Shown: positions 12,562-22,690 of the stretch, one piece after another
Layout: each line of letters begins with the position of its first letter
Numbering within the stretch: the stretch's first letter is position 1
Source of the DNA: Shinisaurus crocodilurus
Taxonomy: Eukaryota; Chordata; Lepidosauria; Squamata; Shinisauridae
Direction: 5' to 3'
NCBI GenBank assembly: GCA_021292165.1
Contig: CM037879.1
Location: 247,195,797-247,259,796 of the forward strand
DNA: 64,000 bases
Made by a program: the position numbers and the translations under genes
Notes under the pieces: generated by a model
Seen by the model: only the letters and a program-made list of their open reading frames with translations
Told to the model about the DNA's origin: nothing
The model's database searches: none

Positions 12562-12729
12562 CAGTATTTTTCCATGTATAAGACTATACTTTTTCCTAGA
12601 ATTGTTAGACTAAAAATTGAGGGTCGTCTTATGCACGGAAGTAAGCCAAGGAGAGAACCGCGTGGTTGCGAAACTGCCCAGTGGGGGGCGTCTTATACAT
12701 GGGGGCGTCTTATAGATGGAAAAATATGG
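12562..12729 (+). mobile_element. 168-bp MITE with TA target duplication, copy 1
   Basis: The element starts CAGTATTTTTCCATGTATAA and ends GATGGAAAAATATGG, with TA directly outside both ends (12560-12561 and 12730-12731). It is the inverted, same-length relative of 17195-17362; by eye about 162 of 168 positions agree. A TA duplication with CCGTATTTTTC-type termini suggests a Tc1/mariner-type or related cut-and-paste mechanism. No coding capacity. Confidence 0.85.
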
Positions 12730-12934
12730 TAAATTATGTGGATGACTAAAGTTGATTAAATGTGAATGATTAATTTTATTAAACATTTTTAGATGTATAC
12801 ACATATCAATGGAAATCACTCTCAGTCTCAACACAATTCTGCATAACTTTACACCTGAAGTAATTGAAAAGGGACTAAGTCTTAGTTCTTTAACTGCAAC
12901 ACAATATTTTAATGTGGAATTAAGTGATTAGGGC

Positions 12935-13075
12935 AGATCTCTCCAGCCTGGTGCCCTCCAGATGTTTTGAACCTCAACTCCCATCAGCCCCAGCCAGCAT
13001 GGCTAATAGTCAGGAATTCTGGGAGTTATACTCCAAAATATCTGGAGGGCACCAGCTTGGGAAAGGCTGGATTAG
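12935..13075. mobile_element. Fold-back MITE
   Basis: The left arm GCCTGGTGCCCTCCAGATGT and right arm AGGGCACCAGCTTGGG face each other around CCCCAGCCAGCATGG, the same palindromic family as 10334-10465. Confidence 0.65.
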
Positions 13076-13371
13076 GGAAGCAATAACAGTTGAAGTGTCT
13101 TGCATTCCTGTTTCTCTCAGGCTTCTATGAATCTCTCTTGCAGCAGAACTGTATCACTGGCTACTTTCTGAATCCATATTCAACCCTCAGGCTTACATGT
13201 GATCTTCTGCTTTCTGACCAACTGAATAAAGCATGGGAGGGAAACCTCCAGCCTGTGAGCCTAATCTGTCCCACAGGCCTAATCTGTCCCACGGAGCTTC
13301 CCTATCCAGCCTGCAGAGACTCTTTGGGTTTCTCTAGGAAACCCAAGCTCCACCTCCTGGAGAAATCCCCA

Positions 13372-13480
13372 CTGTTATCTCTGATCTGAGATTGGAGATA
13401 ACAGTGAGGATTCCCCAGCATGCCATTCCCCCTCCCAACTGAAGCTCCCCTCTGATCTGAGATCAGAGATAACAGTGAAG
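13372..13480. repeat. Inverted and direct repeat around TCTGATCTGAGAT
   Basis: CACTGTTATCTC and GAGATAACAGTG flank a TCTGATCTGAGAT core to form a hairpin. The core with the GAGATAACAGTGA arm is repeated about 70 bp further on. Confidence 0.65.
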
Positions 13481-13492
13481 ATGCAGGCAGTG

Positions 13493-13815
13493 GGGGGCGC
13501 AGCAGGTGCTGGGAGGAATGGCTGCTCTTTCCAGCACTGGCCAAGACCACTTGCGCGACACACACCACCCCCATAGAGACGCTGTGTAAAGCCTGGCACT
13601 CAAGATGTGCTGGGGGAATCAGCCACTCTTCCCAGCTCCATCCAAGTCCATTCACACAGTGCACACTGCCCTGTGGGGACTACATGTGCCATGCTGAAAT
13701 CGGGGACTCAACTGGCACTGGGAGCAGCAGCTATTCTTTCCAGCACCAGCCGAGACAGCTTTCTCTGTACTGAGAGAAGCACAGAATTCCATGTCTCTCT
13801 CAGCACAGAGAAAGG
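13493..13815. repeat. Degenerate tandem repeat, three units of about 108 bp
   Basis: Units starting near 13493, 13600 and 13707 share the order GTGCTGGGA-n-ATGGCTGCTCTTTCCAGCAC, then a CCAAGAC-like block and an AC-rich segment. They differ at many positions. Function unknown. Confidence 0.55.
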
Positions 13816-13919
13816 CAAACTGGGTGGTGGCCATGGCATCACCTCACTGATGTCGTACAGCCCATGGGGAGCCTCATGGTGGTCAGTTCAGCCTCCCACA
13901 TAAAACCGGCTCCCCACTG

Positions 13920-14504
13920 AGGGAATAAAGGCTGGATCCAGAAGTAATATGGTCTTAAACAGGCAATATGGTCTTAAACAAAACACAGGATATATTTCAT
14001 ATGAACTAAAGTACAAAGTAAGACTTTTATTAAATATCTCACCAAGTTTGCAACTCAGGAAGGAGGTATAGTTATCTCTTTATACAAGATGTATATTATT
14101 TGAGATTTCTATGTCTGCGTGAAAACATCAGCATTTAGACTAACTGTTTCATTTATAAGCAGTTCTTAAATGGCAGATTTGCAAATTTAAATTATGATTA
14201 TTTAATTGTGAAATTAGTTTATGTAAAAATATATAAGGGAAAACTGGATCAACATGTTAATAATGACACATTAAGAATATTCTGAAATTTCTTTGTGGCA
14301 TAATATAAATAGAAACACAGTTCAACACAAGGTGTTCAATATTCAAACCGCTGAAAATTTGGTTTGTGCTTAGTTTTCTTTTCTTTTTTTAACCTGGCAA
14401 CAAGAAAGTCTCAGGTGATGTGATTGCAAAATTTATCTACATTAGGGTGTTTGTAGGAGGGCAAAAATATGTGGCATATGGGAACTGATTGATTTAATTG
14501 ATTG
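13920..14504. other. Intronic sequence downstream of the SAM2 exon, no exon recognised
   Basis: AT-rich, with a short duplicated phrase ATATGGTCTTAAACA near 13950-13980. The following ANKS1B exon (second half of SAM2) was looked for here and at lower coordinates and not found. Confidence 0.4.
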
Positions 14505-14568
14505 TTGTACACCGCCCAGAGAGCTTTGGCTATTGGGCGGGATAGAAAATGAATAAATAAATAAATAA
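14505..14568 (+). mobile_element. L2-type LINE 3' tail
   Basis: TTGTACACCGCCCAGAGAGC, TTGGCTATTGGGCGG and an AATAAATAAATAAATAA tail form a typical LINE 3' terminus. Nothing of the ORF remains. Confidence 0.65.
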
Positions 14569-14759
14569 CTGCACCACCACAAGAATCCCAGCATACCTGC
14601 TTAAGCAAAAGAAGCAGGTCTGAACAGCTAAGCATCAATCTTTTTTCCAAACATAAATCATTACATGCATTAAAATGTACAGAAACACCTTTATTTAATT
14701 TTACCCATGTTGGCATTAAAATTGAGATTCTTTCAAAACGCAAAAATTGGTTGACTTAC

Positions 14760-14912
14760 ATTAATTAATTCAATATCCCAGATTTTTTTCACAAGGTCCA
14801 TTGATGTATAGCCATTTATCAGAAAGGGTTTGATGTAGTCACCCAGTTCCAGAGAATCTAGCCACTCTGCTACAGAGGTGGGATTGTAGACATCATTGCC
14901 TATCTGTTTCAT
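14760..14912 (-). CDS. ANKS1B: ANKS1B internal exon: inter-SAM linker and N-terminal part of SAM domain 2
   Basis: This 153-nt exon (51 codons, phase 0) begins MKQIGNDVYNPTSVAEWLDS and ends KKIWDIELIN. The AEWLDSLELGDY and LINGYTSMDL segments match the opening helices of the second SAM domain of ANKS1B, which packs against SAM1 and carries nuclear-targeting information in AIDA-1 isoforms. The acceptor is a T-rich tract ending TTTCAG, with its AG at 14914-14913. The donor GTAAGT begins at 14759. Joined to the 26.4-kb exon, the reading frame continues LLPK then MKQIG without a shift, as in the known protein. The exon with the rest of SAM2 was not recognised below 14760. The exon sits between two inverted MITE copies (12562-12729 and 17195-17362). 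Confidence 0.94.
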
Positions 14913-15070
14913 CTGAAATATAAAAAAGTCAAATAATGTCAAATTTTGATATTACAAACAGATAAGAAGAAATGTAAGAAATCAAAGGATCCATCCCACA
15001 AAATAATGTTTGCGTCATGAAAACACTAAAGTTCTCTAGATACAATTCTTCATTCACACCATTCATGCTT

Positions 15071-15154
15071 TTAAATGTCTTCATCAATATCTTCTGCTAG
15101 TTGCATAACATTCTGTGAGTGGCTTCTAGGTCTAACCAGTAGTGTATATTTTCC
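15071..15154 (-). other. Candidate alternative terminal exon in the ANKS1B inter-SAM intron
   Basis: On the minus strand a T-run ending TTTGCAG abuts 15154. From there phase 0, the phase in which the SAM1 exon ends, stays open for 27 codons (GKYTLLVRPRSHSQNVMQLA and a short acidic end) before TAA at 15071. If spliced it would end the protein between the SAM domains. No polyadenylation signal stands out just downstream, and I know of no ANKS1B isoform with this end. A chance ORF next to a T-run is the main alternative. Confidence 0.2.
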
Positions 15155-15894
15155 CTGCAAAAAAAAATGTGATACAGTTGCCATAGTGCTATGAAAAAAA
15201 ATGGAAGTCCAGTGTGCTCCTGGGTTGTCTGCCAATTCTCCCCACCACCACCACCACCACACACAGCCAAATCAAGAGAGGCAGCCTGGAGAAGATCCTC
15301 CTCTTTTGTGTGTGTTTTTAGAAAGAATTACACGTTCACACAGTGGCCTCCAAATGGTCCTTTCTTATGAAGAGAGACACATGCAGAAAACCATGCAGTT
15401 CAGATAAACCTGGTAGTTTAGATAAAGCTTAGTCATCTTTAAGCAAACCAATTAATAGAGAAAGAAGTTTATGTTGGAATTTAAGGAGAAATTATCCTAT
15501 TGCTTCCAGGAACACTATTGTCCTGGCTATAGTGTAAAATTACTGTTTGAGCAACTGGGACATTTCTTGAATTTACAAGTTGCTACTTGGTAGGTTTAAT
15601 CAGGACTGTGGGGAAAGATGTTTCTCAACTTTTGAACCGTGGTTTAGTTTAAAGATGACTTGGTCAACATGGGTTGTCTATGCTTCTTGCTCAGAGCAAG
15701 AGCATGCAAATCAGTCAAGAGTATTTGCTATTCATTGTTCTTTGAGTTGATTGTTTCTTGTGAGTTTATGTATGTACTTTTAGTATGTAACCCAGCCTCC
15801 CCCAACCTGGTGCTCTCCAGATGTTTTGGAATGCCACTGCTGACCGTGGGCTGTTGTAGGGTTATTTGAGGGTTGTTTAACCCTCTAACAAGTC
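15155..15894. other. Intronic sequence upstream of the SAM2 exon
   Basis: Contains a CACCACCACCAC run at 15241-15262 and a truncated fold-back MITE arm (CCTGGTGCTCTCCAGATGTT) near 15805-15830. No other exon recognised. Confidence 0.45.
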
Positions 15895-16390
15895 ATGCTG
15901 CCCAGGTTCAGAAGACACAATAAGACACGGCTAGGCAATGATTAAGCAAATCACGCCATCATGCACCACAGCCTACAACAAGCCACCGTAGCTTGTTTAA
16001 GCCACAGTGGGTGGTTTTGCACATCATGACAACCCACCTTGCGATGTGAATAAGCTAGTTGGGCACTTTGACGGGGTTGTCACTAGCTGTCAAATCGGAT
16101 TGTGAAAATCTCGGGGGGGGGGGGAGGAAGGCACAAAAAAGCCACAGCGAGCACAAAAGATCGCTAGCCACTTCCCACAATCCACAATGGAGTTGGTCAC
16201 CTGGGTTTGGATGACACAACGACCCATTGTGGGTACAACAACAAGCCCTGGGTTGTTGGGTTGGCTTGTTGCAGGAATCGGTCTGGTTTTGCACAATACA
16301 ACAACCCATCATGGCTTGTCACCCACAATGGGTTGTCGTGTTGTGCAAACCCAGTCAATGGCTTGTTTTGATCGTGTGAACCAGCCCTTG
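15895..16390. mobile_element. Composite palindromic MITE with a nested copy at 16201-16354
   Basis: The outer ends are CAGGTTCAGAAGACACAATA near 15904 and GATCGTGTGAACCAG near 16370-16385. Inside lies a cleaner element: CTGGGTTTGGATGACACAAC at 16201 mirrors GTTGTCGTGTTGTGCAAACC, ending CAG at 16354. This is the same family as 2974-3313. A G-run sits at 16113-16124. Confidence 0.6.
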
Positions 16391-17194
16391 TCTTCATTTA
16401 CCCTGAATTGCTTAGAATGAAACTATCCAAGCTTTATCTGAATCACCTAGCATGCTTGACTTCTCTCTTCTTACTGAGTTTCAAAGAAACAGATACTCTG
16501 GGGGCTCATCTCTGTGAGAATCTTTTGGAAGCAAAGACTACACACAAATAAATATATTTTTCTTTAAATGCAAAAGCTGCAAAAAAGCAAGGGCAGGGAA
16601 CCTCTTTAGGGCTGGGCAGCCCAAAAAATCCTTTCAAAACAAGCTAATCGGACTGTTTTCTTTCAAAGAAATCTACTGTTTCTGACTGAGTTATTAACTA
16701 TGATACTACTTTTGAATGGTCAAATCGTTATAGGAACACATCACAAGGAGAGCAGAGATGGGGGAAGTTAATTTGCAAAGGGAGAGATTACTTAGAAAGG
16801 GTAGATCAGTAATGCTAGTGTTGAAAGCAGCATTGAGTGAAAAGACACTTAGCCAGTTCCCTCTGGGATAGGAAGAATGTAACTACCTTACGTATCTTGA
16901 GGAGCAATGTACGCAGCGCAGGATGTTAATACAAGGATGCAGCCAAATTACCATGGAATTAATGTCAGTTCAAAGAAATAGTGAATAAGAATGAGTTGTT
17001 GGGTAGTCAGTTTATTCACTCTTGGTTCAATAGCACAAAAACCTTATTTCAAAAGAGTGAATTATGTTTTAGCTCAATATGATTAAGCAGAAACTGATTT
17101 TCCTAATACTGAAGGAATATCAGATAGTGGTGCAGTGATAGCTAGGAAAGCAGGGGTAATGAAGGAAAGGAAAGGAAGAGGGAGGGACTAGATA
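16391..17194. other. Intronic sequence, no feature recognised
   Basis: No exon or repeat terminus seen. A purine-rich GAAGGAAAGGAAAGGAAGAG block lies at 17161-17180. Confidence 0.4.
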
Positions 17195-17362
17195 CCGTAT
17201 TTTTCCGTCTATAAGACGCCCCCATGTATAAGATGCCCCCCACTGGGCAGTTTCGCAACCGCGCGGTTCTCTCCTTGGCTTACTTCCGTGTATAAGACGA
17301 CCCTCAATTTTTAGTCTAACAATTTTAGGAAAAAGTATAGTCTTATACATGGAAAAATACTG
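17195..17362 (-). mobile_element. 168-bp MITE with TA target duplication, copy 2 (inverted)
   Basis: Starts CCGTATTTTTCCGTC and ends CATGGAAAAATACTG, with TA outside both ends (17193-17194 and 17363-17364). Read in reverse complement it aligns without gaps to 12562-12729 with about six differences, all transitions, four of them at CpG positions. The two copies bracket the ANKS1B SAM2 exon in inverted orientation. Confidence 0.87.
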
Positions 17363-17861
17363 TACATTTTTTACAGAAACAAAGATGACTGTAGAAGCAT
17401 GTGAAAAGATGTAACCAGAATAGATGGTAGATAGAACAAGTGAAGAAAGAATGTGCAGGGGAACATTGTAAGGGAACTTGTTAGGCGAGATGTTGAGCAA
17501 ATTTACAAAATTGTAGATTTAATGGTCATGGAGACTGAGGCTGAGAAAGTAAAAAGGCAATGATATTAAAAGGAAATTAGAGAAGTGCTTTTGAATTTAT
17601 TATCTAAGGAAGTTTCAGTAATTGGTGAATTAATTCATTTGTTACCCACCCTTCATTACAGTGTATTTCCAGGGCAGTTTGCACAGTTTCAATTTAAAAA
17701 ACCCAACTGTGAATTTAATCCTAATCCCCCAATATTGATGGCAGGAGGGAGTTAGGATTCCACATTGTTGGCTCTCTGTGGATCTCCGCTGGCAGAGAAG
17801 AGTGCCATGCCATGGGGATGAGGGCAGGGGGATGTCTGCCACAGCAGAGCAGAGGCTCTTG

Positions 17862-17862
<1 letters not shown>

Positions 17863-17900
<38 letters not shown>
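17863..17900. repeat. (TG)n microsatellite
   Basis: About 19 uninterrupted TG units. Minus-strand poly-Thr-His frames across it are artefacts. Confidence 0.9.
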
Positions 17901-17902
<2 letters not shown>

Positions 17903-19420
17903 AAGCTACTACTGGCAGTTCTCCTGCCAGCAGGAGCATTCTGGTGGTGGGATCCAGAGCCACTCCATTCCACCAGATAGACCTGTTTTAGGCCTGTAAA
18001 TTATGCAAGACCTGGAGCTGGCATGGCTAACTTTGTCGTTCTAATTTTGTCCCCACCCCTGTGCTATTGCCATCAATGGCAGGGGGAGATTGTGAATGCA
18101 CAGCACGGCCTGAAGAGCCCCCACAACCTTATTCCTGGCTGGCATGAACCAGCAGGACTTGGAATGCAGCTGTTTTGGACACTGAAAGGTGCCATTACAA
18201 AAGCAATTATCTAGCATTGCTGAGTCATTTAAGAAAAGAGATGTAATTTACACATTTCTTCCTAAGAGTGTCTGTAGGGCAATCCTACAGTCCCTATATG
18301 TCACTACATTATGACAAACACTGGTGTTAACATAGTTGCAATCTTATGCTCAACCATCAGCAAAGTCAACAGGACAATAATAGCTACAAAACAAGAACTA
18401 ATATAGCAACTTCAGCCAATACTCCCATAGTACTCCTGGGCCTGGCAACTCTACTGCCACCCACCAACTACAAGTGTACTGATACAAGGCCCACACACCA
18501 CATCCTCATATTTATAATTATTATAGACATTTCTATACCACTCTTCAATAGAAATTGCCAAGAAAGTTTATATAAAAGGAAACATTGCAAAGACAATCCA
18601 TGCACATCGATGGCTGCACAACCCCATGATGCCACCCAACCTCCATACACATACCTTCCACACACAAAGCACAGCCAGTTAGCCATCAAGGTACAACTGG
18701 TCTTGTGGACAGATTTCCATAGAGAGCCCAGAGGTTTGCCTGAAGAGCTTGGATCCTATGTGGGAACAATGTTTCCATGCAAACAAATTCCATAATGCTG
18801 CACTTCCTGTCTGAGAGAGAGGGAATGGCATTTTGTGTGTGCATGTCTAGGGGGAGGGCAGGGGAGGCAGATGCACAAAGAAGAATGGAACCTATGAGAA
18901 ACAACAGGAAGCTCATGGAAAGCAGCACTGTGAGCTCCCTGACTGCACAAGTTAGAGAGGGCAATACAAGGAGAAATGGGGTTGTGTCCTGCCTTGTGGA
19001 GATGTGAACTTGGTCTCTACAAAGCACAGCCTACCTTTTGGTGGTCCTCCTGACAACATACAGAAAGTGGGAGAGCCAGCAGAACTAGAACCCAAGCTTC
19101 CCACTCCACAGAGAAACAACCTCCCCATATTTGTACTGGGGGAAGGGAGGCTAGGATAGTTGTGCCAGGAACTGTTTCCCACTCATCTTATGAGGAGAGG
19201 GAGGCCAGTTCTGAAATTAGTGTGGGAAGCAAGCTTAACGATAAAGGTAGGACAACTACTTAACAATAAATGTAGGACAACTTGTCTCCATCCCCAGAAA
19301 ATCAACTACACAGTGTGTGTCGCCCTCGCCCCCACCCTGGTTTTGGACCAAGTTCTGTAGGTTAGGTTTTAATTTGAATCAAGCAAAGGATATATACACA
19401 TATACATATCACAATAATTC
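17901..19420. other. Intronic sequence, no gene recognised
   Basis: A 149-codon open frame at 18346-18795 has no recognisable domain and no supporting splice or codon pattern. It is treated as chance. No repeat terminus was identified. Confidence 0.4.
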
Positions 19421-19426
19421 CCCAGT

Positions 19427-20390
19427 CCTTATGCCTATCCTTCTGAAAATTTGCTGGTTTTCTGTCTAGGGACACCTCTATGGTGTATGCAATTTTAATA
19501 AAATTTGCCCCCAAAAAACCCAGGGAGGGCAGGGGAAAAGCAAATCACTTCTCCCCCTTCAAATTTGAAGAGTCTCCTTCTACATAAAACACTGCACTAA
19601 TCCTTCTAAAATTTCAGTTTTCTTACTTAGGGCCACCTCTATCATTTTCAGAAGAATGGTCCGCAAAGAACATAAGGGGATAAGCACATCCTATTCCCTC
19701 AAAATGTAAAGGTTGCTCTTGCACACAAATTCCTGCACCTATTCATCTGAAACGTGGCAGGCTTGATCCCCTCAGGTCATTATGCCTGCAGCATTCAATC
19801 TGTTTTGTCAAGAAATATAAACTGATCAGCAGTTCCCTTTTTAGAAATAAAAATCCAACTTTAAAGCTGCTAAAGCTCTTTGATGAGCTTCCGCCATGCA
19901 TCAAAAACATGGTTTTTCAGGCGGGAATATGGGGTGGGTTAGAATTTTTAAAATTTTTATACTGTTTTAACTGTATTTTAATTCTGTTTTATTATTGTAT
20001 TTTATTGGACTGTACATCGCCCAGGGTGGCCGGCCAGATGAGCGATTCAAAAATGTAATAGATAAAAAATAAATAAAAATAAAATTAGCACAACTTCCCC
20101 CAGCACCTAGTTCCGTGAAATTTAGCAGGCTTTATCCCCTCATAAAGTGTTACTAGGTATGTACATTTCATTCAATTTTGACAAAGAGCAAAAGGGTTAT
20201 AGCAGTTGGTGGATTCCCCATGCTTGTCAATGGGAGGCAGATAGCTTTGGTTTCCTGAATCTTACTTCAGATTTGCCCCCCCAGTTGAAAAGGGCAACTA
20301 CTGAATCAGTCCAAGTCAAATTAAATTGGGCTGTTTTCTGAACTGCCAAATCGGGGTCCAAACTGAATCTTGTGATAGTGCACACCCCTA
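19427..20390. repeat. Degenerate repeat array interrupted by an L2 tail, ending in a GTGCACACCCCTAG terminus
   Basis: Units near 19427, 19588, 19735 and 20105 share the theme CTTCTGAAATTT-GC-GGTTT followed by TAGGGCCACCTCTAT or ATCCCCTCA. An L2-type 3' end (about 19860-20085, tail TAAATAAAAATAAAA) is inserted between units three and four. The right edge GATAGTGCACACCCCTAG resembles a DNA transposon terminus, so the whole may be one old non-autonomous element. The left terminus was not found. Confidence 0.5.
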
Positions 20391-20399
20391 GAATGTACT

Positions 20400-21183
20400 C
20401 ATAGTAGTCAGTTTACTAGCTTCTGCTCTTTTTATTGTTTCTGGTCAACAACCTATCATAGCCACGTTATTGCCCAACTAATTTCCAACATAAAAGGGAG
20501 CAAGTGTCTTACTCCCTAAAATCTTTCCCACCTCTTGTATTGTATGAAATGTGTACTTTTCCCTTACGCAGAGGGAAATGGTCACATTTGGAAGACTGGA
20601 CTACAAGTCTGACTAGGAGAATTTGGTTTGAGTTTCTGATGCTTGCTGGGAATTACGTACTCCAGAATGGATAAGATCACACTGAAGATGGTGGGGTGTA
20701 GAAGCAGCCTCTGTTGATAGGATAGTGACAAGTGTGGTTGTCTTGGGTGCAACGAGGGTGATTGTATTCAAGGAATAGCAGGTTCACATTTTGGGGAGGG
20801 GGGGACACTGGTTCATCTGGTGCCATATTTCAAAGCAGCTACAGAATCCTTTCAGACAATGATAGGGCAGCAAGCAGCATACAGACAGCCGTTCTCCTGA
20901 GTCCATGAGCTAAAATCTCCACTTCCATTAAGGTCCCTTTAATCTACTTTTGATGAGTTTCCCTTTTGGTAAACATCTCCCACCCCCCAAGAGCTATTTA
21001 TTGAGCTTTCATGAGCTATATTTATGGAGAGTGATAGTATTCACAACCTGGGCAACTTAGGGCATTATGTATGGTTTCTTATCTTGCACAGTCCTCTTGT
21101 AATCTTTCAGCAAATAATTATAAAGTTATTCCAGTCCAAACAGTGGTAAGGACTGCATCCTGGGTTTTAGATTTTGACTCATC
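20400..21183. other. Intronic sequence upstream of solo LTR 1
   Basis: No exon or repeat terminus recognised. Confidence 0.4.
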
Positions 21184-21188
21184 TGTCC

Positions 21189-21931
21189 TGTGTCCGCAGA
21201 AAGCCTGACTGCCCATTCCTGGAATGTGGTCATAACTTCATTCCTTCCTGTGCTCCATTTCTCCTCCCTCTGCATAACCCCCCCCCTGCATAATCCTCAC
21301 CCTGGGCAAGGGAGGCACAGCCAGAACACATCTACACAAAGGGACACATTTGCAATTCACCCCAAAGAGGTGGAAAACAGCTTGCAGTCTCAAAGAGCTG
21401 CAAGATGATCCTCAGGGACACCCGGTACCACCCCTCTGCAGACGGGAACCCACCTGGGACTGGGAGGGGTCTGGAGAAGGGGTCTGGTCAAACCTCTGAC
21501 TGTCAAGGTTGTTGGAAGCTGGTGCACACTCTGCACGGATCAAGCCCCTGACTTCGGTCAGCAAACAGCCCTCCAGCCCCGGGCGCAGCACCGGTGATCG
21601 CCCGCAGGAGACCGAGACTAGTAAGTTAGGTGCTCTGGTGTTCTGTGACTTTGTGTCTAGTAAGCCTGTTGCTTAGCCTACCCTATGCTCAATTGATCCC
21701 CATTGTGACTCATCTGTTTATGCTGTGAAATTCCTGTGGTTTATTAGTTCCGCTCCATTAAAGGTGTTGTACCCAAACATAGACTCCTTGTTTAGTCTGT
21801 TTAGTCCCCGTGTCAATTCAGGCTGCGGTTGGCTTTAGCTTCAGCTAGAACCGCAAGGAAAGGGTTTCCTCCGTGCCGGTTAACCCTTTCCGTCCTGAAC
21901 TTGTGCAAAGGATCTGCTGGGGTCCTCCACA
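21189..21931 (+). mobile_element. Solo LTR 1 (743 bp) with 5-bp target duplication TGTCC
   Basis: Starts TGTGTCCGCAGAAAGCC and ends GGTCCTCCACA, the TG...CA signature of an LTR. TGTCC occurs immediately outside both ends (21184-21188 and 21932-21936), a perfect 5-bp duplication. No gag, pol or primer-binding region adjoins it, so it is a solo LTR left by recombination. Its first 30 bp resemble those of the LTR at 39509-40311. 5-bp duplications fit Ty3/gypsy and some endogenous retroviruses. The internal family cannot be named. Confidence 0.85.
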
Positions 21932-22107
21932 TGTCCAGTTTAAATCTTGGCAATCTAACTGCAAGATGGCCTTGGGCTCCATATTCTCCTCTACTTACTT
22001 CATGCATCTCCAACATGTTTTCTCAGTGCCTTCTTTTCCAGATGATCAGTCTCCCTCTTCTCCTCCTCCTTCCAATTCTCAGTTTCCCTCTTCTTCCAGA
22101 CGGACAT

Positions 22108-22200
22108 AAGAAGAGCTATACTGGATCAGACCAAAGGCCTATCTGAAGCAGGATTCTATTCACACAGTGGCCAACCAACTGCATGTGGGAAGCCCACAAG
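22108..22200 (-). mobile_element. CR1 LINE 3'-end fragment
   Basis: ATAAGAAGAGCTATACTGGA, TCAGACCAAAGGC and CACACAGTGGCCAACCA form the antisense of the CR1 3' terminus. The same sequence is better preserved at 41041-41355 (minus) and 52620-52770 (plus). Confidence 0.7.
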
Positions 22201-22642
22201 GAAGGCAGAAGAGAAGACCAGGCCGGGGAGCTCTTGCCATCAGCTCCTGAAACAACCATCACCAGCCTGAGAGAACTGTTGTGACAGCCCCTCCCCCACC
22301 TTCCCTGGGGCTATTTAAGACCTGTGTGCCCTGAGGAAAGGCAGAAGAGAAACCCAAGCCGGGAAGCTCTTGCCATCAGCTCCTGAAACGACCATCACCA
22401 GCCTGAGAGGACTGTTGGGGAAGCCCTTCCCCTACCTTCCCAGAGGCTACAGAGGGAAGGCAGAAGAGAAGCCCAGGCCAGGGAGCTTGTACCATCAGCT
22501 CCTGAAGAAACCTTCAGTTGGCCTGAGAAAACTGGTGTTTGTTTGGTTTGGGGGGGGGGAATAACATTTGTTTGTTTGTTTCAGTATTTAAACACTGTAA
22601 ACTGCTTTGGGTGCCTTAGCAGAAAGGCAGTATAGAAATGTA

Positions 22643-22675
<33 letters not shown>

Positions 22676-22690
22676 AATAAATAAATAGTA
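22200..22690 (+). mobile_element. LINE-derived short element: three monomers plus L2-type tail
   Basis: Three tandem units beginning near 22200, 22338 and 22456 share GGCAGAAGAGAAG-CC-GGCCGGGGAGC and CATCAGCTCCTGAA followed by CAGCCTGAGAG. The last runs directly into CTGCTTTGGGTGCCTTAGCA, GGCAGTATAGAAATG and an (AAAT)n tail. Repeated 5'UTR monomers joined straight to a LINE 3'UTR suggest a non-autonomous internal-deletion derivative. This is an inference. The coding region is absent. Confidence 0.5.

Noticed and set aside
17721..17973. Poly Thr-His open frames
   Set aside because: Translation of the (TG)n microsatellite. Similar CA-tract frames at 628, 5432, 48205 and 63089 were rejected for the same reason.
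18346..18795. Open frame of 149 codons
   Set aside because: No recognisable domain, Thr/His-rich, and no splice or promoter context supporting a gene.
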